Shown here in pieces: positions 9,461 to 18,390 of a DNA stretch of 64,000 bases (position 1 is its first letter; each line of letters begins with the position of its first letter). Source of the stretch: Lachnospiraceae bacterium. GTDB lineage: Bacteria > Bacillota > Clostridia > Lachnospirales > Lachnospiraceae. The notes under the pieces are model-generated. The model ran no database searches, was not told where the DNA came from, and saw only the letters and a list, made by a program, of their open reading frames with translations. Made by a program: the position numbers and the translations under genes. Location: contig JAFZQH010000020.1 in NCBI GenBank assembly GCA_017550165.1, positions 100,938 through 164,937 of the forward strand. The letters are read 5' to 3'.

Positions 9461-11158
9461 CTAATCTGTTCTTAATACATATCCCGGCGGTTCCAGGGAA
9501 AAGTTCGGGTTATAATACTTATCCCCGCAGGACATCATTTCAGCCCATCTGCTCCGCATAAGCCTCATATCATCCGGATTGATCTTAGCTCCCTTTCCGT
9601 AATATGTAGCGGTCACAAAAGGATCATAGAGGATCCTTTTGCCATCCTGCAAAATACGAAGGCACAGATCCGGTCCCGCAAGGCCCGGTGCAATGCTCTC
9701 ATCAAGACCACCGTAACGAATGAATGTTTCCTTTCTGATGATATACATCAGAGGAGACACTGCACTGCAATCAGCTAACAGGGACGCCCGGTGCATATAT
9801 CCCGTCAGATTGGCAGGCAGGCCCTTAAAGGCGTTGCCCACAATTCCGCTCATTCCCAATATCATTCCGGCGTGATATACGGATTTCATGGGAAAATGTC
9901 TGTTAAAAAGCCTTCCGGAAGGAGCCGTAAGCTTTGTCCCTACTATTCCTATCTCATCCCTGTCGCATTGGGAAAGGAGTTCCCTCATCCAATCATCTTT
10001 TTCGGAAACAATTAATTCTTCATTTAATATAATAATAAAATCGCCATCGGCATCGTTTTTAACACAACTGTTGATATCTCGGGAATTGTCCTTGATGATA
10101 TAGAAATCATAATTCTCATACCGGCTCTTCCGCAGAGCCTTAACACACCTGACAAGACTTTTGTTATCTCCGTCAGTTGTGATGATAACGGACACCCTTG
10201 GTTCATGCATCAGATCATATTGAACTCTGTAATAACCCAGATCCTGCCCGTGATGAACAGAAGCATCTATCCCCAATCTGGATAAATGAGCAGCCAGAGC
10301 CCGTCTGCCTGCCTCAAATGCATACATCTTGCCGGTGGCATTACCTGCCGTGGAATTATCACTGCAACGCCAATGGTAAAGTATCTTGGGGACATGAACT
10401 ACATGATCGGTATGCTCGGTACACTTTAGTACAAAATCGTAATCCTGGGCACCGTCAAAGCTTCCGTCAAATCCACCGACAACGTCATACAATTCACGTT
10501 TGACCATCAGAAAGTGGCATATATAATTGCATGATCTCAGAAGATCGATATTGTATCCGGATTTAAAATGCGGGCAAAAATAATCCCGGCCGTCACTACT
10601 GCATTTATCCTCATCCGAGTATATCATCCCGGCCTCCGGATCTTTGGTCGCAGCCAGGACCATCTCATACAGAGCATCGGGTTCCAGTATATCATCATGA
10701 TCAAGAAAAGCAAGATACTCTCCCCCCGCCATGGATACCGCAGCATTGGTATTGCCTGCTATTCCCAGATTGTTATCCAGCCTTTTGTAACATATCCTTG
10801 GATCGGATAAAAGCGCGGATACGCACTCCTCCACATCTCCGCTTATGCTCCCGTCAGCTATACATAGCTGAAAGTTGGTATATATCTGCTTCTTCACCGA
10901 CTCCACCATACTGAGAAACTGATCTCTGGGAGTCTCATACGTCGGAACTATTATACTGACAAGCGGATTGCTGCTGAGTTCTCCCGGGGATTGACTCTTT
11001 TTTCCCTGTGACATAAGATGCGACGGATACCAGTCACTGTAGGGATGAATCTCCGGAATAAGCCTTTCCTCTGTCTTTCTTGCCAGTTCCTTAACACCGT
11101 AGTATTTTAAATAATCAATTCCTTTTTTAATTATTTCTCTTTTACTCATTCTTTTCAA
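9461..11158 (-). CDS. Large two-part family 2 glycosyltransferase
   Basis: A 565-residue cytoplasmic glycosyltransferase. After an N-terminal extension the first GT2 domain begins near residue 67 (VSIIVPTYETPRDQF) and has the metal-binding EYLAFLDHDDILEPDAL. A second GT-A-like domain begins near 315 (PRVSVIITTDGDNKSLVRC) and ends with YGGLDESIAPGLAGPDLCLR. This double architecture is like rhamnan/O-antigen chain-extending transferases. The neighbour rfbD supplies dTDP-rhamnose, so rhamnose transfer is plausible but not proven. The start overlaps the 3' end of rfbD by 17 nt, suggesting translational coupling. Confidence 0.88.
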   Translation of the reverse strand: MKRMSKREIIKKGIDYLKYYGVKELARKTEERLIPEIHPYSDWYPSHLMSQGKKSQSPGELSSNPLVSIIVPTYETPRDQFLSMVESVKKQIYTNFQLCIADGSISGDVEECVSALLSDPRICYKRLDNNLGIAGNTNAAVSMAGGEYLAFLDHDDILEPDALYEMVLAATKDPEAGMIYSDEDKCSSDGRDYFCPHFKSGYNIDLLRSCNYICHFLMVKRELYDVVGGFDGSFDGAQDYDFVLKCTEHTDHVVHVPKILYHWRCSDNSTAGNATGKMYAFEAGRRALAAHLSRLGIDASVHHGQDLGYYRVQYDLMHEPRVSVIITTDGDNKSLVRCVKALRKSRYENYDFYIIKDNSRDINSCVKNDADGDFIIILNEELIVSEKDDWMRELLSQCDRDEIGIVGTKLTAPSGRLFNRHFPMKSVYHAGMILGMSGIVGNAFKGLPANLTGYMHRASLLADCSAVSPLMYIIRKETFIRYGGLDESIAPGLAGPDLCLRILQDGKRILYDPFVTATYYGKGAKINPDDMRLMRSRWAEMMSCGDKYYNPNFSLEPPGYVLRTD

Positions 11159-11981
11159 GATACCTTCTTATGGCATCATGCCAATCCGGGAAGCAGTAAT
11201 CCGAGGTAAGCCGGAACATGTAATTATCAAGTACAGAGTAGGCCGGTCTTTTAGCCGGGGTTGGATACTCGTCAGTTCCTATCCTGATAACCCGGGTATT
11301 AACCTTCCTGATCCTGAATATCTCCTCCGTGAAATCCGCCCAGGAGCAACTTCCCTCACAGGTACCATGGAAAATCCCGTAGTTATCGGTATTAAGGAGA
11401 AATTCAACAGCTCCGGCCAGTTCTGCGGCCCCGGTGGGGGTACCAAACTGGTCAGACACAACCCTGACTTCATCGTGTTCTTCCGACAGGCGAAGCATGG
11501 TTTTCACAAAATTCCTGCCATCTCCGTAGAGCCATGCAGTCCTTATGATATAAAACCTGTCGGCAAACTGCCTGACAAATCGTTCTCCCTCAAGTTTGGT
11601 CTTGCCATATGCTCCCTGTGGATCAGTATCATCAAACTCCGTATATGGTCTGGATGAATTACCGTCAAATACATAATCCGTGGAAATATGCATAAGCCTT
11701 GCGCCTGTATCTGTGGCTGCTATGCTTAAATTCCGCGGACCAATAGCGTTAATCCTGTATGCCGTATCCCAATCCGACTCACTTTTGTCGACGGATGTAT
11801 ATGCTGCGCAATTGATAATAGCATCAGGCCTGATATCCCTGATAAAAGAAATGACTTTATCAACATCTGTTATATCAAGGTCTCCCACATCCGTATTGAC
11901 AAGCTCATACTTCGAGTCTGTAAATCTCTCATTTACAGCCCGTCCAAGCTGTCCGTTACAACCCGTAACAAGTATCTTCAT
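11142..11981 (-). CDS. rfbD: dTDP-4-dehydrorhamnose reductase
   Basis: RfbD reduces dTDP-4-dehydro-L-rhamnose with NAD(P)H to dTDP-L-rhamnose, the donor for rhamnose-containing surface polysaccharides. The 279-residue extended SDR protein begins MKILVTGCNGQLGRAV (GxxGxxG) and contains AAYTSVDKSE, STDYVFDG and the catalytic YGKTKLEGE (YxxxK). The C-terminus KRPAYSVLDN is the typical RfbD substrate-loop motif. Length is normal. rfbA, rfbB and rfbC are not in this window and must be elsewhere if the pathway works. It lies between HPr and the large GT2, overlapping the latter. Confidence 0.95.
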   Translation of the reverse strand: MKILVTGCNGQLGRAVNERFTDSKYELVNTDVGDLDITDVDKVISFIRDIRPDAIINCAAYTSVDKSESDWDTAYRINAIGPRNLSIAATDTGARLMHISTDYVFDGNSSRPYTEFDDTDPQGAYGKTKLEGERFVRQFADRFYIIRTAWLYGDGRNFVKTMLRLSEEHDEVRVVSDQFGTPTGAAELAGAVEFLLNTDNYGIFHGTCEGSCSWADFTEEIFRIRKVNTRVIRIGTDEYPTPAKRPAYSVLDNYMFRLTSDYCFPDWHDAIRRYLEKNE

Positions 11982-11999
11982 GATAAAACCCCCCGGGAG

Positions 12000-12263
12000 C
12001 TACTCTCCCAGTCCCGAAGTGATGGCGGAGACCAACTCCCGCAATGCGATCTCTTCATCCTCACCGTCACAACTGATCTCTATCTCATCACCGCTTTTTA
12101 CACACGCACCCAATACGCTTAACATGCTCTTGGCATTTGCGTGGTAATCATTAAATCTAAATGTAATCTTTGCCTGAAACTCCATGGCTTTATTACATAA
12201 AACTCCTGCAGGGCGAAGATGCAGCCCCGTAGGATTCGTTATCATAACTTTCTGACTAACCAT
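12000..12263 (-). CDS. ptsH: HPr family phosphocarrier protein
   Basis: An 87-residue HPr. His15 (GLHLRPAG, with Arg17) accepts phosphate from PEP-protein phosphotransferase EI, and Ser46 (NAKSMLS) is in the place of the regulatory HPr-kinase site. The frame is open upstream to 12296, but GGAGGAG lies just before the ATG at 12263 and this start puts both key residues at their canonical numbers. It is embedded between glmM and rfbD, not next to ptsI. It could be a second HPr paralogue linked to cell-envelope sugar metabolism; whether it is the main PTS HPr cannot be told from the window. Confidence 0.92.
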   Translation of the reverse strand: MVSQKVMITNPTGLHLRPAGVLCNKAMEFQAKITFRFNDYHANAKSMLSVLGACVKSGDEIEISCDGEDEEIALRELVSAITSGLGE

Positions 12264-12292
12264 TGTCTGCTCCTCCATTATGCGAAGATGCT

Positions 12293-13663
12293 TCAAGATG
12301 TTTTTTCATTTAAAGTATCAACTATAAGTCTCGCAAGCTTCTTAGCCTCTGCATCGATCTCCTTCTGGTCCTTACCCTCGATCATGACTCTTACCAGAGG
12401 CTCAGTACCTGACGGGCGTATCAGAACGCGTCCCTCACCGTCAAATCTCTTCTCAAGTTCTTCTATCGCTTCTACTATAACGGGATATTCCGTATATTTG
12501 TTCTTCATATCATTGGAAACCTTGGCATTGACCAGCGCCTGAGGGAGCACATTCATGACGGCAGCCAACTCCGATGCCTTCTTCCCTGATGATACCATGG
12601 TTTCAAGAAAGTGCAATGCACTTAAAAGTCCGTCCCCCGTAGTGTTCTCATCCAGGAAGATGATATGTCCGGACTGCTCTCCGCCGATGCTGGCATCGAT
12701 CTCTCTCATCCTCTCCAGTACATATCTGTCGCCCACCTTGGTCTGTTCTATAGTTATTCCCTGCTCCTTCCCCATTATGAAGAATCCCATATTACTCATG
12801 ACCGTGGCTACTATGGTATTCTTTTTCAGGCGACCCAGGCTTTTAAGATGAATACCGCATATAGCCATCAGCTTGTCACCGTCAATGACCTTGCCCGTCT
12901 CATCTACAGCAAGGAGTCTGTCAGCATCGCCGTCAAATGCCAGCCCCACATCCGCACCATGCTTAACTACATTACGGGAAAGATCCTCGAGATGCGTAGA
13001 ACCGCATCCGTCATTAATGTTGATGCCCGTGGGGTCAACATGCGTCGGGATGACATCTGCACCCAACTCTGTAATGGCCTTTACCGAGGTGCGATAGGAG
13101 GCTCCCTCCGCACAATCAAGAACGATCTTGAGCCCCTTAAGGTTCACGGGAACAGTATTTTTAACAAAATCAATATATTCTCTCTCCAACTCAAAGTCAT
13201 ATACCGTCTTGCCCACATCCGGTCCGGATACCACGGGGATCCCGGCCATATCACGTTCTATATACTGCTGGATCTCATCCTCCAGGGAATCGGAAAGCTT
13301 ATATCCCTCTCCGTTAAAGAATTTGATCCCGTTAAATTCCATGGGATTATGGGATGCGGAGATAACCACGCCTGCATCAAACTTACCGCTTCTGGTAAGG
13401 TATGCCACTGCCGGGGTAGGCAGGACTCCTGCAAAAACAACATTTGCTCCTACGGAACATATCCCGGCCATAAGCGCATTTGCAAGCATATCTCCTGATA
13501 TTCTGGTGTCACATCCTACCAGTAGGGTAGGTTTATGCTTATTCTCCTTTGTAAGGACATAAGCTCCCGCCTTACCCAGTTTCATCGCCAGATCTACGGT
13601 CAGTTCCACATTTGCAACTCCCCGCACTCCGTCAGTTCCAAATAATCTGCTCAATTCAGCCAT
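12293..13663 (-). CDS. glmM: Phosphoglucosamine mutase
   Basis: GlmM interconverts glucosamine-6-phosphate and glucosamine-1-phosphate on the way to UDP-GlcNAc. The 456-residue protein begins [12 protein letters not shown], has the phosphoserine loop [15 protein letters not shown], the metal-binding DGDADRL, the specificity loop GGEQSGH and the phosphate-binding [12 protein letters not shown]. It follows cdaA and cdaR in the conserved Firmicutes c-di-AMP/amino-sugar module. In that module GlmM is known to inhibit CdaA. The stop is followed closely by the HPr RBS. Confidence 0.98.
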   Translation of the reverse strand: MAELSRLFGTDGVRGVANVELTVDLAMKLGKAGAYVLTKENKHKPTLLVGCDTRISGDMLANALMAGICSVGANVVFAGVLPTPAVAYLTRSGKFDAGVVISASHNPMEFNGIKFFNGEGYKLSDSLEDEIQQYIERDMAGIPVVSGPDVGKTVYDFELEREYIDFVKNTVPVNLKGLKIVLDCAEGASYRTSVKAITELGADVIPTHVDPTGININDGCGSTHLEDLSRNVVKHGADVGLAFDGDADRLLAVDETGKVIDGDKLMAICGIHLKSLGRLKKNTIVATVMSNMGFFIMGKEQGITIEQTKVGDRYVLERMREIDASIGGEQSGHIIFLDENTTGDGLLSALHFLETMVSSGKKASELAAVMNVLPQALVNAKVSNDMKNKYTEYPVIVEAIEELEKRFDGEGRVLIRPSGTEPLVRVMIEGKDQKEIDAEAKKLARLIVDTLNEKTS

Positions 13664-13681
13664 ACTCCTTTGTAATAACCA

Positions 13682-14923
13682 TCAATTATCCTGAGCTATA
13701 AGTATATCCACCTTAACCCCGTCGGCAGCCTTGATCCCTACCGGCGTTGTTATCTTTACAGGCACCGAGGAATACTTGCCCGGTTTGGTATAATCACTTA
13801 AATCTATCTCCAATGTAATATCAGACTCCTTCATCTTCCTGATGTTCTCCGACAGACCGCTTATATCAACACTGATCTTTCCTGTAGTAACAGTGGCCTG
13901 AAGACCCATGGTCAGATTAACCTGCTTGATCCTCGAGGCAGGAAGAGTCAGGGTTTTCTTCTCCAGATGTTCAATTACCGCACTTACCAGAACGGTTGCA
14001 TCTGCTTCATCCACCGGTTCCACTCCTTCGGGCAGGTATTCCTCCAGATCAATGGTCTTCTCTACGGACTGGGTAGCACCCGAGACATCTAGCAGATTAT
14101 CAGGCAGCTTTATCTCCGTCAAAGATGCCAGTGTAGCGGCATCACCCTTCACCTTGATCTTCTCCGGGCTGATATCCGTCTTAGTGAGGGTATACCCGTC
14201 AGCGGGACTTCCGATCGTGTTGATAACTATCGGAATCTCCTTTGAATTGATCATAGTAACCTCCGCATTGACCTCACTAATGTTCGTGGTAATACGTGAG
14301 GATGTCATAGTATTGCCTTCACTGTCAAGCAAAACCGGTGCCGGATTAAGATTAAGCTTTGTCCCCATTCCCGTAACATCAATACGTACTACTACTCTGT
14401 TGACCTTATTTACCTGAGAGGCAGGTCCGGATACCTTTAAAACGTTAGGTGTAATAGAAACATCGCCTACTGCATAACCTTCTGCGGGATTACCGCTAAT
14501 GACGCACGCAATGGCAAACTGCTTAGTCTCAAGATCCTCCATAGAAATCTTAAGATTCCTTGTCCTCGTAGTAATTTCTTCAATCTTGTTTGAATTTTTG
14601 GTCGATGATATCTCAATAGGAACAAGGCCCAGAGATACATCTATCTCCTTCATATCCGCAGTTGCCTGAATGTCAGAAGAAGTAAGATCATCAATGACAG
14701 ATCTCTTCCCTTTGACTGTAACAGTGATAAGGTCGCTGTTATCTATTACGCTAAATACCTTACCTTCACTGGTTATAGTCTCCTCATTCTGGATTGTGAC
14801 GGGAATATTGCTGAAAGATCTGGAGGTGATCGGATCATCGATATTAACCACTACCAGCCATATGATCACAGCTGCGATCAGGGAAAGGATCTTCAAGCCT
14901 ATGTTGTTAGTTTTTTTCTTCAA
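13682..14923 (-). CDS. cdaR: YbbR-domain protein, regulator of CdaA
   Basis: CdaR is a membrane-anchored extracytoplasmic partner that modulates the diadenylate cyclase CdaA. The 413-residue protein has one N-terminal membrane segment (LKILSLIAAVIIWLVVVN) followed by an all-beta outer part made of about four YbbR repeats, seen as recurring patterns such as NPAEGYAVGDVSITPNVLKV and GSPADGYTLTKTDISPEKI. Its start overlaps the end of cdaA by 17 nt. Position between cdaA and glmM supports the assignment. Confidence 0.93.
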   Translation of the reverse strand: MKKKTNNIGLKILSLIAAVIIWLVVVNIDDPITSRSFSNIPVTIQNEETITSEGKVFSVIDNSDLITVTVKGKRSVIDDLTSSDIQATADMKEIDVSLGLVPIEISSTKNSNKIEEITTRTRNLKISMEDLETKQFAIACVISGNPAEGYAVGDVSITPNVLKVSGPASQVNKVNRVVVRIDVTGMGTKLNLNPAPVLLDSEGNTMTSSRITTNISEVNAEVTMINSKEIPIVINTIGSPADGYTLTKTDISPEKIKVKGDAATLASLTEIKLPDNLLDVSGATQSVEKTIDLEEYLPEGVEPVDEADATVLVSAVIEHLEKKTLTLPASRIKQVNLTMGLQATVTTGKISVDISGLSENIRKMKESDITLEIDLSDYTKPGKYSSVPVKITTPVGIKAADGVKVDILIAQDN

Positions 14924-15785
14924 CGCTTTTTCTCCTTCCCTTGAATATAGACATCTTATCGTCCTCAGTGCCTTTGTTCTGCATACCCTTAAGAAGCTCC
15001 TTCAGGGATTCGGGAGTCAATTCACGGCTGAGCCGTCCGTTCTCTGCAACAGAGACCACGCCGGTCTCCTCTGAAACTACGATAGTAAGGGCATCTGATA
15101 CCTCGCTTACACCAAGTGCAGCTCTGTGCCTGGTTCCGAGATCTTTATTGATGCTAAGATTGTCTGACAGAGGCAGATAGCATGTAGCAGATACTATCCT
15201 GTCGCCTCGTACAACAATGGCACCGTCGTGAAGCGGTGTATTATGTTCAAATATATTAAGGAGCAACTGGCTGGAGATAAGGGAATCCATGTCTATTCCC
15301 GTTCTGGTATACTCCACGAGCTGCGTATCTCTCTCAACAACAATAAGGGCTCCGGTCTTATCCTCAGCCATATCAAATACCGCCCTGACCAGTTCATTGA
15401 TAGTCTTATCGCTGAAACGCTTGGTGGTCCCTCTCTGCCAATCTATGTTGGTAAGAATGGCCAGAAAATTCTTACGTCCCAGACGCTCCAGTACATTACG
15501 GAGCTCCGGCTGGAAAACGATGACCAGAGCAATGATACCCACGTTAAATCCCTTGGCCAGGAGCCAGAGGATGGTATTCATACGGAAAATAGCCGCAAAA
15601 AGAGCGAAAACCAATACAACAGCAATACCCTTGAACAGGTTCCATGCTCTTGTGCTTCTGACAAAACGGACTATCTGATACACCAAAAAGGCAATAATAA
15701 GTACTTCCACGAAATCAATAAAGGTAAATCGCGGTATCTCAAACAATTGCTGTATTCTTTTGAAGAATGAGGTAACAGATTCCAT
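14907..15785 (-). CDS. cdaA: Diadenylate cyclase CdaA
   Basis: CdaA makes cyclic di-AMP from two ATP at the membrane and controls potassium and osmotic balance. The 292-residue protein has three N-terminal membrane helices (about 20-90). The DAC domain (about 105-250) has both catalytic signatures, DGA in LHDGAIVVRG and RHR in GTRHRAALGVSE. The short C-terminal tail is charged. The first base of the ORF overlaps the stop region of the preceding membrane protein gene, so translation is likely coupled. It is followed by cdaR and glmM, the classic arrangement. Confidence 0.97.
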   Translation of the reverse strand: MESVTSFFKRIQQLFEIPRFTFIDFVEVLIIAFLVYQIVRFVRSTRAWNLFKGIAVVLVFALFAAIFRMNTILWLLAKGFNVGIIALVIVFQPELRNVLERLGRKNFLAILTNIDWQRGTTKRFSDKTINELVRAVFDMAEDKTGALIVVERDTQLVEYTRTGIDMDSLISSQLLLNIFEHNTPLHDGAIVVRGDRIVSATCYLPLSDNLSINKDLGTRHRAALGVSEVSDALTIVVSEETGVVSVAENGRLSRELTPESLKELLKGMQNKGTEDDKMSIFKGRRKSVEEKN

Positions 15786-16834
15786 TATCTTCTCTTTCTC
15801 TTTTTGCGGGTTGAAGGCATCTTACTGTCGGTATCCTTGATAAACTCCTTCTCAAATTCATCCAGAAAAGCATCCTCAGACACATCGCGTCCCCTTTCGG
15901 AAACAGCACCTTCCTTGGTAAATCGCTTGATAGTAACCGATGGAGCTATTACAGACATCTTCGGCACGGCTTTCAGATAATAATAATACTCATCATCTTC
16001 AAACTGCATTCTCTCCACACGGCTGTAATCCAGAGGAAAATACATAAACTGGGCAAAGACTCCTATACATGCCGATACAACCTCTCCGAAAACAAGCCAC
16101 ATGGTATCATCATAATTATTGATAAGCATATACCCCAGAAGAACCACCACAACGCTTACAAGGGATCCCGAAAGAACGCTGATGAGCCATGCATAATCAA
16201 TGTCCAGCCGTCTGACGAAATATACCACGATAATGGTAGCAGCAAAAGCCAGCAATGTAATGCTCATCTCCGGTCTTACGAATATCCTCTGGGAGATAAA
16301 CTGAAATTTCTCAATCGTAGTGAGGCTGTGGGCTTTGGTAAGGGCCGCCGCATTCGCCCCTGCAAATCCCGCAATATAGCACAGAAGCCCGGCGAAGCAT
16401 ACCGGAATTATTGATAAGAGCCCTCCTGTAAGGCCCATGATTATCGGAATGCAAAAGGGTATCTTCAACACAAAAGCTATAGGCATAAACAGGAGAATAA
16501 CAGCCTCTCTTGAAGAAAACCTGAAATAAAAAATGATCATTATCATGAATAGCAAGGCAATAACTACTGCCAGTTCTACCGAAGCTTTGTAGGTATTCAG
16601 GAGCAGAACTATCCCTGCGCAAACACATGTGAAGTTAATGTGAAGAAAAGCACATACTGCAGATATCACCAATACAACGATGATATTATTGATCTGCGGA
16701 AAGAAGGGCACCGTGGTGTTAATGATCATCAATACGGCAAATGCCAGGATAAACTTCCCTATAGGTGCAATAAACTTGACATTCTTTTTATAAAACTCTC
16801 TGAGACGCTCTCTGAGGATCAGTATTCCTGTCAC
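15785..16834 (-). CDS. Unknown multi-pass membrane protein upstream of cdaA
   Basis: I do not recognise a characterised family. The 349-residue protein has about eight to ten membrane segments from residue 20 to 250, for example FILAFAVLMIINTTVPFF, IIVVLVISAVCAFL and LAVVIALLFMIMIIFYF. A cytoplasmic C-terminal domain of about 95 residues has an acidic part (FEDDEYYYYLKAVPKMSV) and a very basic end (STRKKRKRR). The layout is somewhat like FUSC/aromatic-acid exporter proteins, but this is only a visual impression. It overlaps cdaA by one base and is probably co-translated, so a role in the envelope or in c-di-AMP control is possible. Confidence 0.75.
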   Translation of the reverse strand: MTGILILRERLREFYKKNVKFIAPIGKFILAFAVLMIINTTVPFFPQINNIIVVLVISAVCAFLHINFTCVCAGIVLLLNTYKASVELAVVIALLFMIMIIFYFRFSSREAVILLFMPIAFVLKIPFCIPIIMGLTGGLLSIIPVCFAGLLCYIAGFAGANAAALTKAHSLTTIEKFQFISQRIFVRPEMSITLLAFAATIIVVYFVRRLDIDYAWLISVLSGSLVSVVVVLLGYMLINNYDDTMWLVFGEVVSACIGVFAQFMYFPLDYSRVERMQFEDDEYYYYLKAVPKMSVIAPSVTIKRFTKEGAVSERGRDVSEDAFLDEFEKEFIKDTDSKMPSTRKKRKRR

Positions 16835-16848
16835 AAAATCATACCTCT

Positions 16849-17247
16849 CTACATAATCTGCTCAGAATCATACATATCTCCGAGCTTTTTTAAATAACTA
16901 CGGTATCTGGCCATAGTCCTCTTGGCCTCTTCATAATCATTGATCGCCTTCCTTCTGGCCAATACCCAGGATAAAACAATACAGATTATATAAAGAGCCA
17001 CGATCAGCGCAATGACGAATGTCAAGCTTACAGCCGTAAGAATGACGGCAACCGCATCTACACACAAGAACAAGGTGAGTAAGAACACCATACCAAACCC
17101 AATGGTTGAGAGTACCCATGCCTTAATCACCTGTACAAAAATAAAATCACGTTTTGAATATCTGTCGATTTCCATGACTTTCCTGCCCTGTGTGACCTCA
17201 AAAACGGCCATCTTGGACATCAGTCTAACTTTATCTTCATTCAGCAT
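16849..17247 (-). CDS. Small two-helix membrane protein of unknown function
   Basis: A 132-residue protein not assigned to a family. A charged N-terminal part (about 40 residues, ending RYSKRDFIFVQVIKAW) is followed by two long hydrophobic segments (VLSTIGFGMVFLLTLFL and VILTAVSLTFVIALIVALYI). A basic helical tail follows (ARRKAINDYEEAKRTMARYR). It lies 9 nt after the yvyF-like gene and 14 nt before the next membrane protein gene, so it belongs to the same transcription unit. Confidence 0.7.
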   Translation of the reverse strand: MLNEDKVRLMSKMAVFEVTQGRKVMEIDRYSKRDFIFVQVIKAWVLSTIGFGMVFLLTLFLCVDAVAVILTAVSLTFVIALIVALYIICIVLSWVLARRKAINDYEEAKRTMARYRSYLKKLGDMYDSEQIM

Positions 17248-17256
17248 AATGATCTC

Positions 17257-17664
17257 TTACTGCTTGTCCAGAAATCTCATCCTGTCCTTATCTTTGGCAG
17301 GTTTCTTCTCCACCGGAGCCTTGGGTTTACCAAAGGCATTCCCCAGTTCGTTGACCATTGCGTTCTTACACTTCGTGCAGAAACGACCTGTTAATATCTC
17401 CGCACCGCAATTCTCACATTCTATACCTACACCGGAACCCTCCTGGAATGCCAGTCTCTCCTCACGGACCCATTGTTTGATCTGATTAACGGATACCTCA
17501 TTGGCCTCGGATACCTCTGTGATGCTGGCAACCTTGTGCTCCCTGAGATATTCCTTTACCTGCCTGAACTTCTCTTCAAGGGCATCCTTGCATGCAGGAC
17601 ATACCTTCGGTCCGTTATAATAATTAAAGAGGCGTCCACAGGTCTTGCAATTCATAACTTCCAT
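17257..17664 (-). CDS. YvyF/TIGR03826-like flagellar-operon protein
   Basis: A 135-residue protein with an N-terminal zinc-ribbon (CKTCGRLFNYYNGPKVCPAC) and a helical MerR/HTH-like middle (ASITEVSEANEVSVNQIKQW). A second zinc-ribbon (CENCGAEILTGRFCTKC) and a basic tail follow. The pattern matches the small flagellar-operon protein family that includes B. subtilis YvyF, also encoded just after comF. AGGAGG lies 7 nt before the ATG at 17664; the frame is open to 17709 but without an RBS. The biochemical role is not known. Placement after comF reproduces the comF-yvyF order of Bacillus. Confidence 0.85.
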   Translation of the reverse strand: MEVMNCKTCGRLFNYYNGPKVCPACKDALEEKFRQVKEYLREHKVASITEVSEANEVSVNQIKQWVREERLAFQEGSGVGIECENCGAEILTGRFCTKCKNAMVNELGNAFGKPKAPVEKKPAKDKDRMRFLDKQ

Positions 17665-17675
17665 AACAATTCCTC

Positions 17676-18365
17676 CTAAAATCCACTGCCTATGCTCAAA
17701 CTTAGACAATATATTTCTTTCACACCCGCCGACAGCAATACCTCACTTATGGCATCCATGGTCGAGCCGGTTGTGTATATGTCATCTATGACCATAACTA
17801 CGTTTAATTTTACTATATTTTCAGCCATTTTAAAAGCCTTTTTCATATTCTTTTTTCTTGAATCATCAGACAATTCTTTCTGCGGAACTGTGCTTTTAAC
17901 CCTGTATACCAGATCATCTGCCACGGGGATCGGGATATGATCGCTTAAAGCCCGGGCAATCAGCTCCGCCTGATTGTAGCCTCTCTGAGCCTGCTTCTTC
18001 GGATAAAGCGGAACCGGAATGAACACCTGGGGAGCCACGGCTTTTATCCATGCCCCGCAACACTTAGCCATCTCCTCCCCGTAAAACGATGCATATTCAC
18101 GTTTATTCTTGTATTTAAATCTGTATATTGATTTTTTTATATCATCCCTGTATTGAAAAACGGCCCTGCCTGCTGTGAAAAGATGGTCACTTTTCATGCA
18201 GTCCAGGCAATACTCCTTCTCGGCATACTCGATACTTTTCCCACATTTCAGGCAATAGGGCTCACTGATATACTCTATACTGTCACGGCATTTACCGCAG
18301 ATCCTGTCATCCTCCCATAGTAATTCATTGCATAACGGGCATACCCGGGGATAAACCATATCCAA
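17676..18365 (-). CDS. comF: ComF family phosphoribosyltransferase-like protein
   Basis: A 229-residue ComFC/GntX-type protein, linked in Firmicutes to handling of incoming single-stranded DNA in transformation. The N-terminus has two Cys4 zinc ribbons (CPLCNELLWEDDRICGKC; CLKCGKSIEYAEKEYCLDC). The type I phosphoribosyltransferase fold ends with the PRPP loop VVMVIDDIYTTGSTMDAI. The helicase partner comFA is absent here; a RecD2 helicase gene lies just upstream instead. Confidence 0.92.
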   Translation of the reverse strand: MDMVYPRVCPLCNELLWEDDRICGKCRDSIEYISEPYCLKCGKSIEYAEKEYCLDCMKSDHLFTAGRAVFQYRDDIKKSIYRFKYKNKREYASFYGEEMAKCCGAWIKAVAPQVFIPVPLYPKKQAQRGYNQAELIARALSDHIPIPVADDLVYRVKSTVPQKELSDDSRKKNMKKAFKMAENIVKLNVVMVIDDIYTTGSTMDAISEVLLSAGVKEIYCLSLSIGSGF

Positions 18366-18390
18366 CAGCCTGTCGCTTATTTTTTTTATA

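Noticed and set aside
12665..13498. 277-codon plus-strand open frame opposite glmM
   Set aside because: Antisense shadow of glmM.
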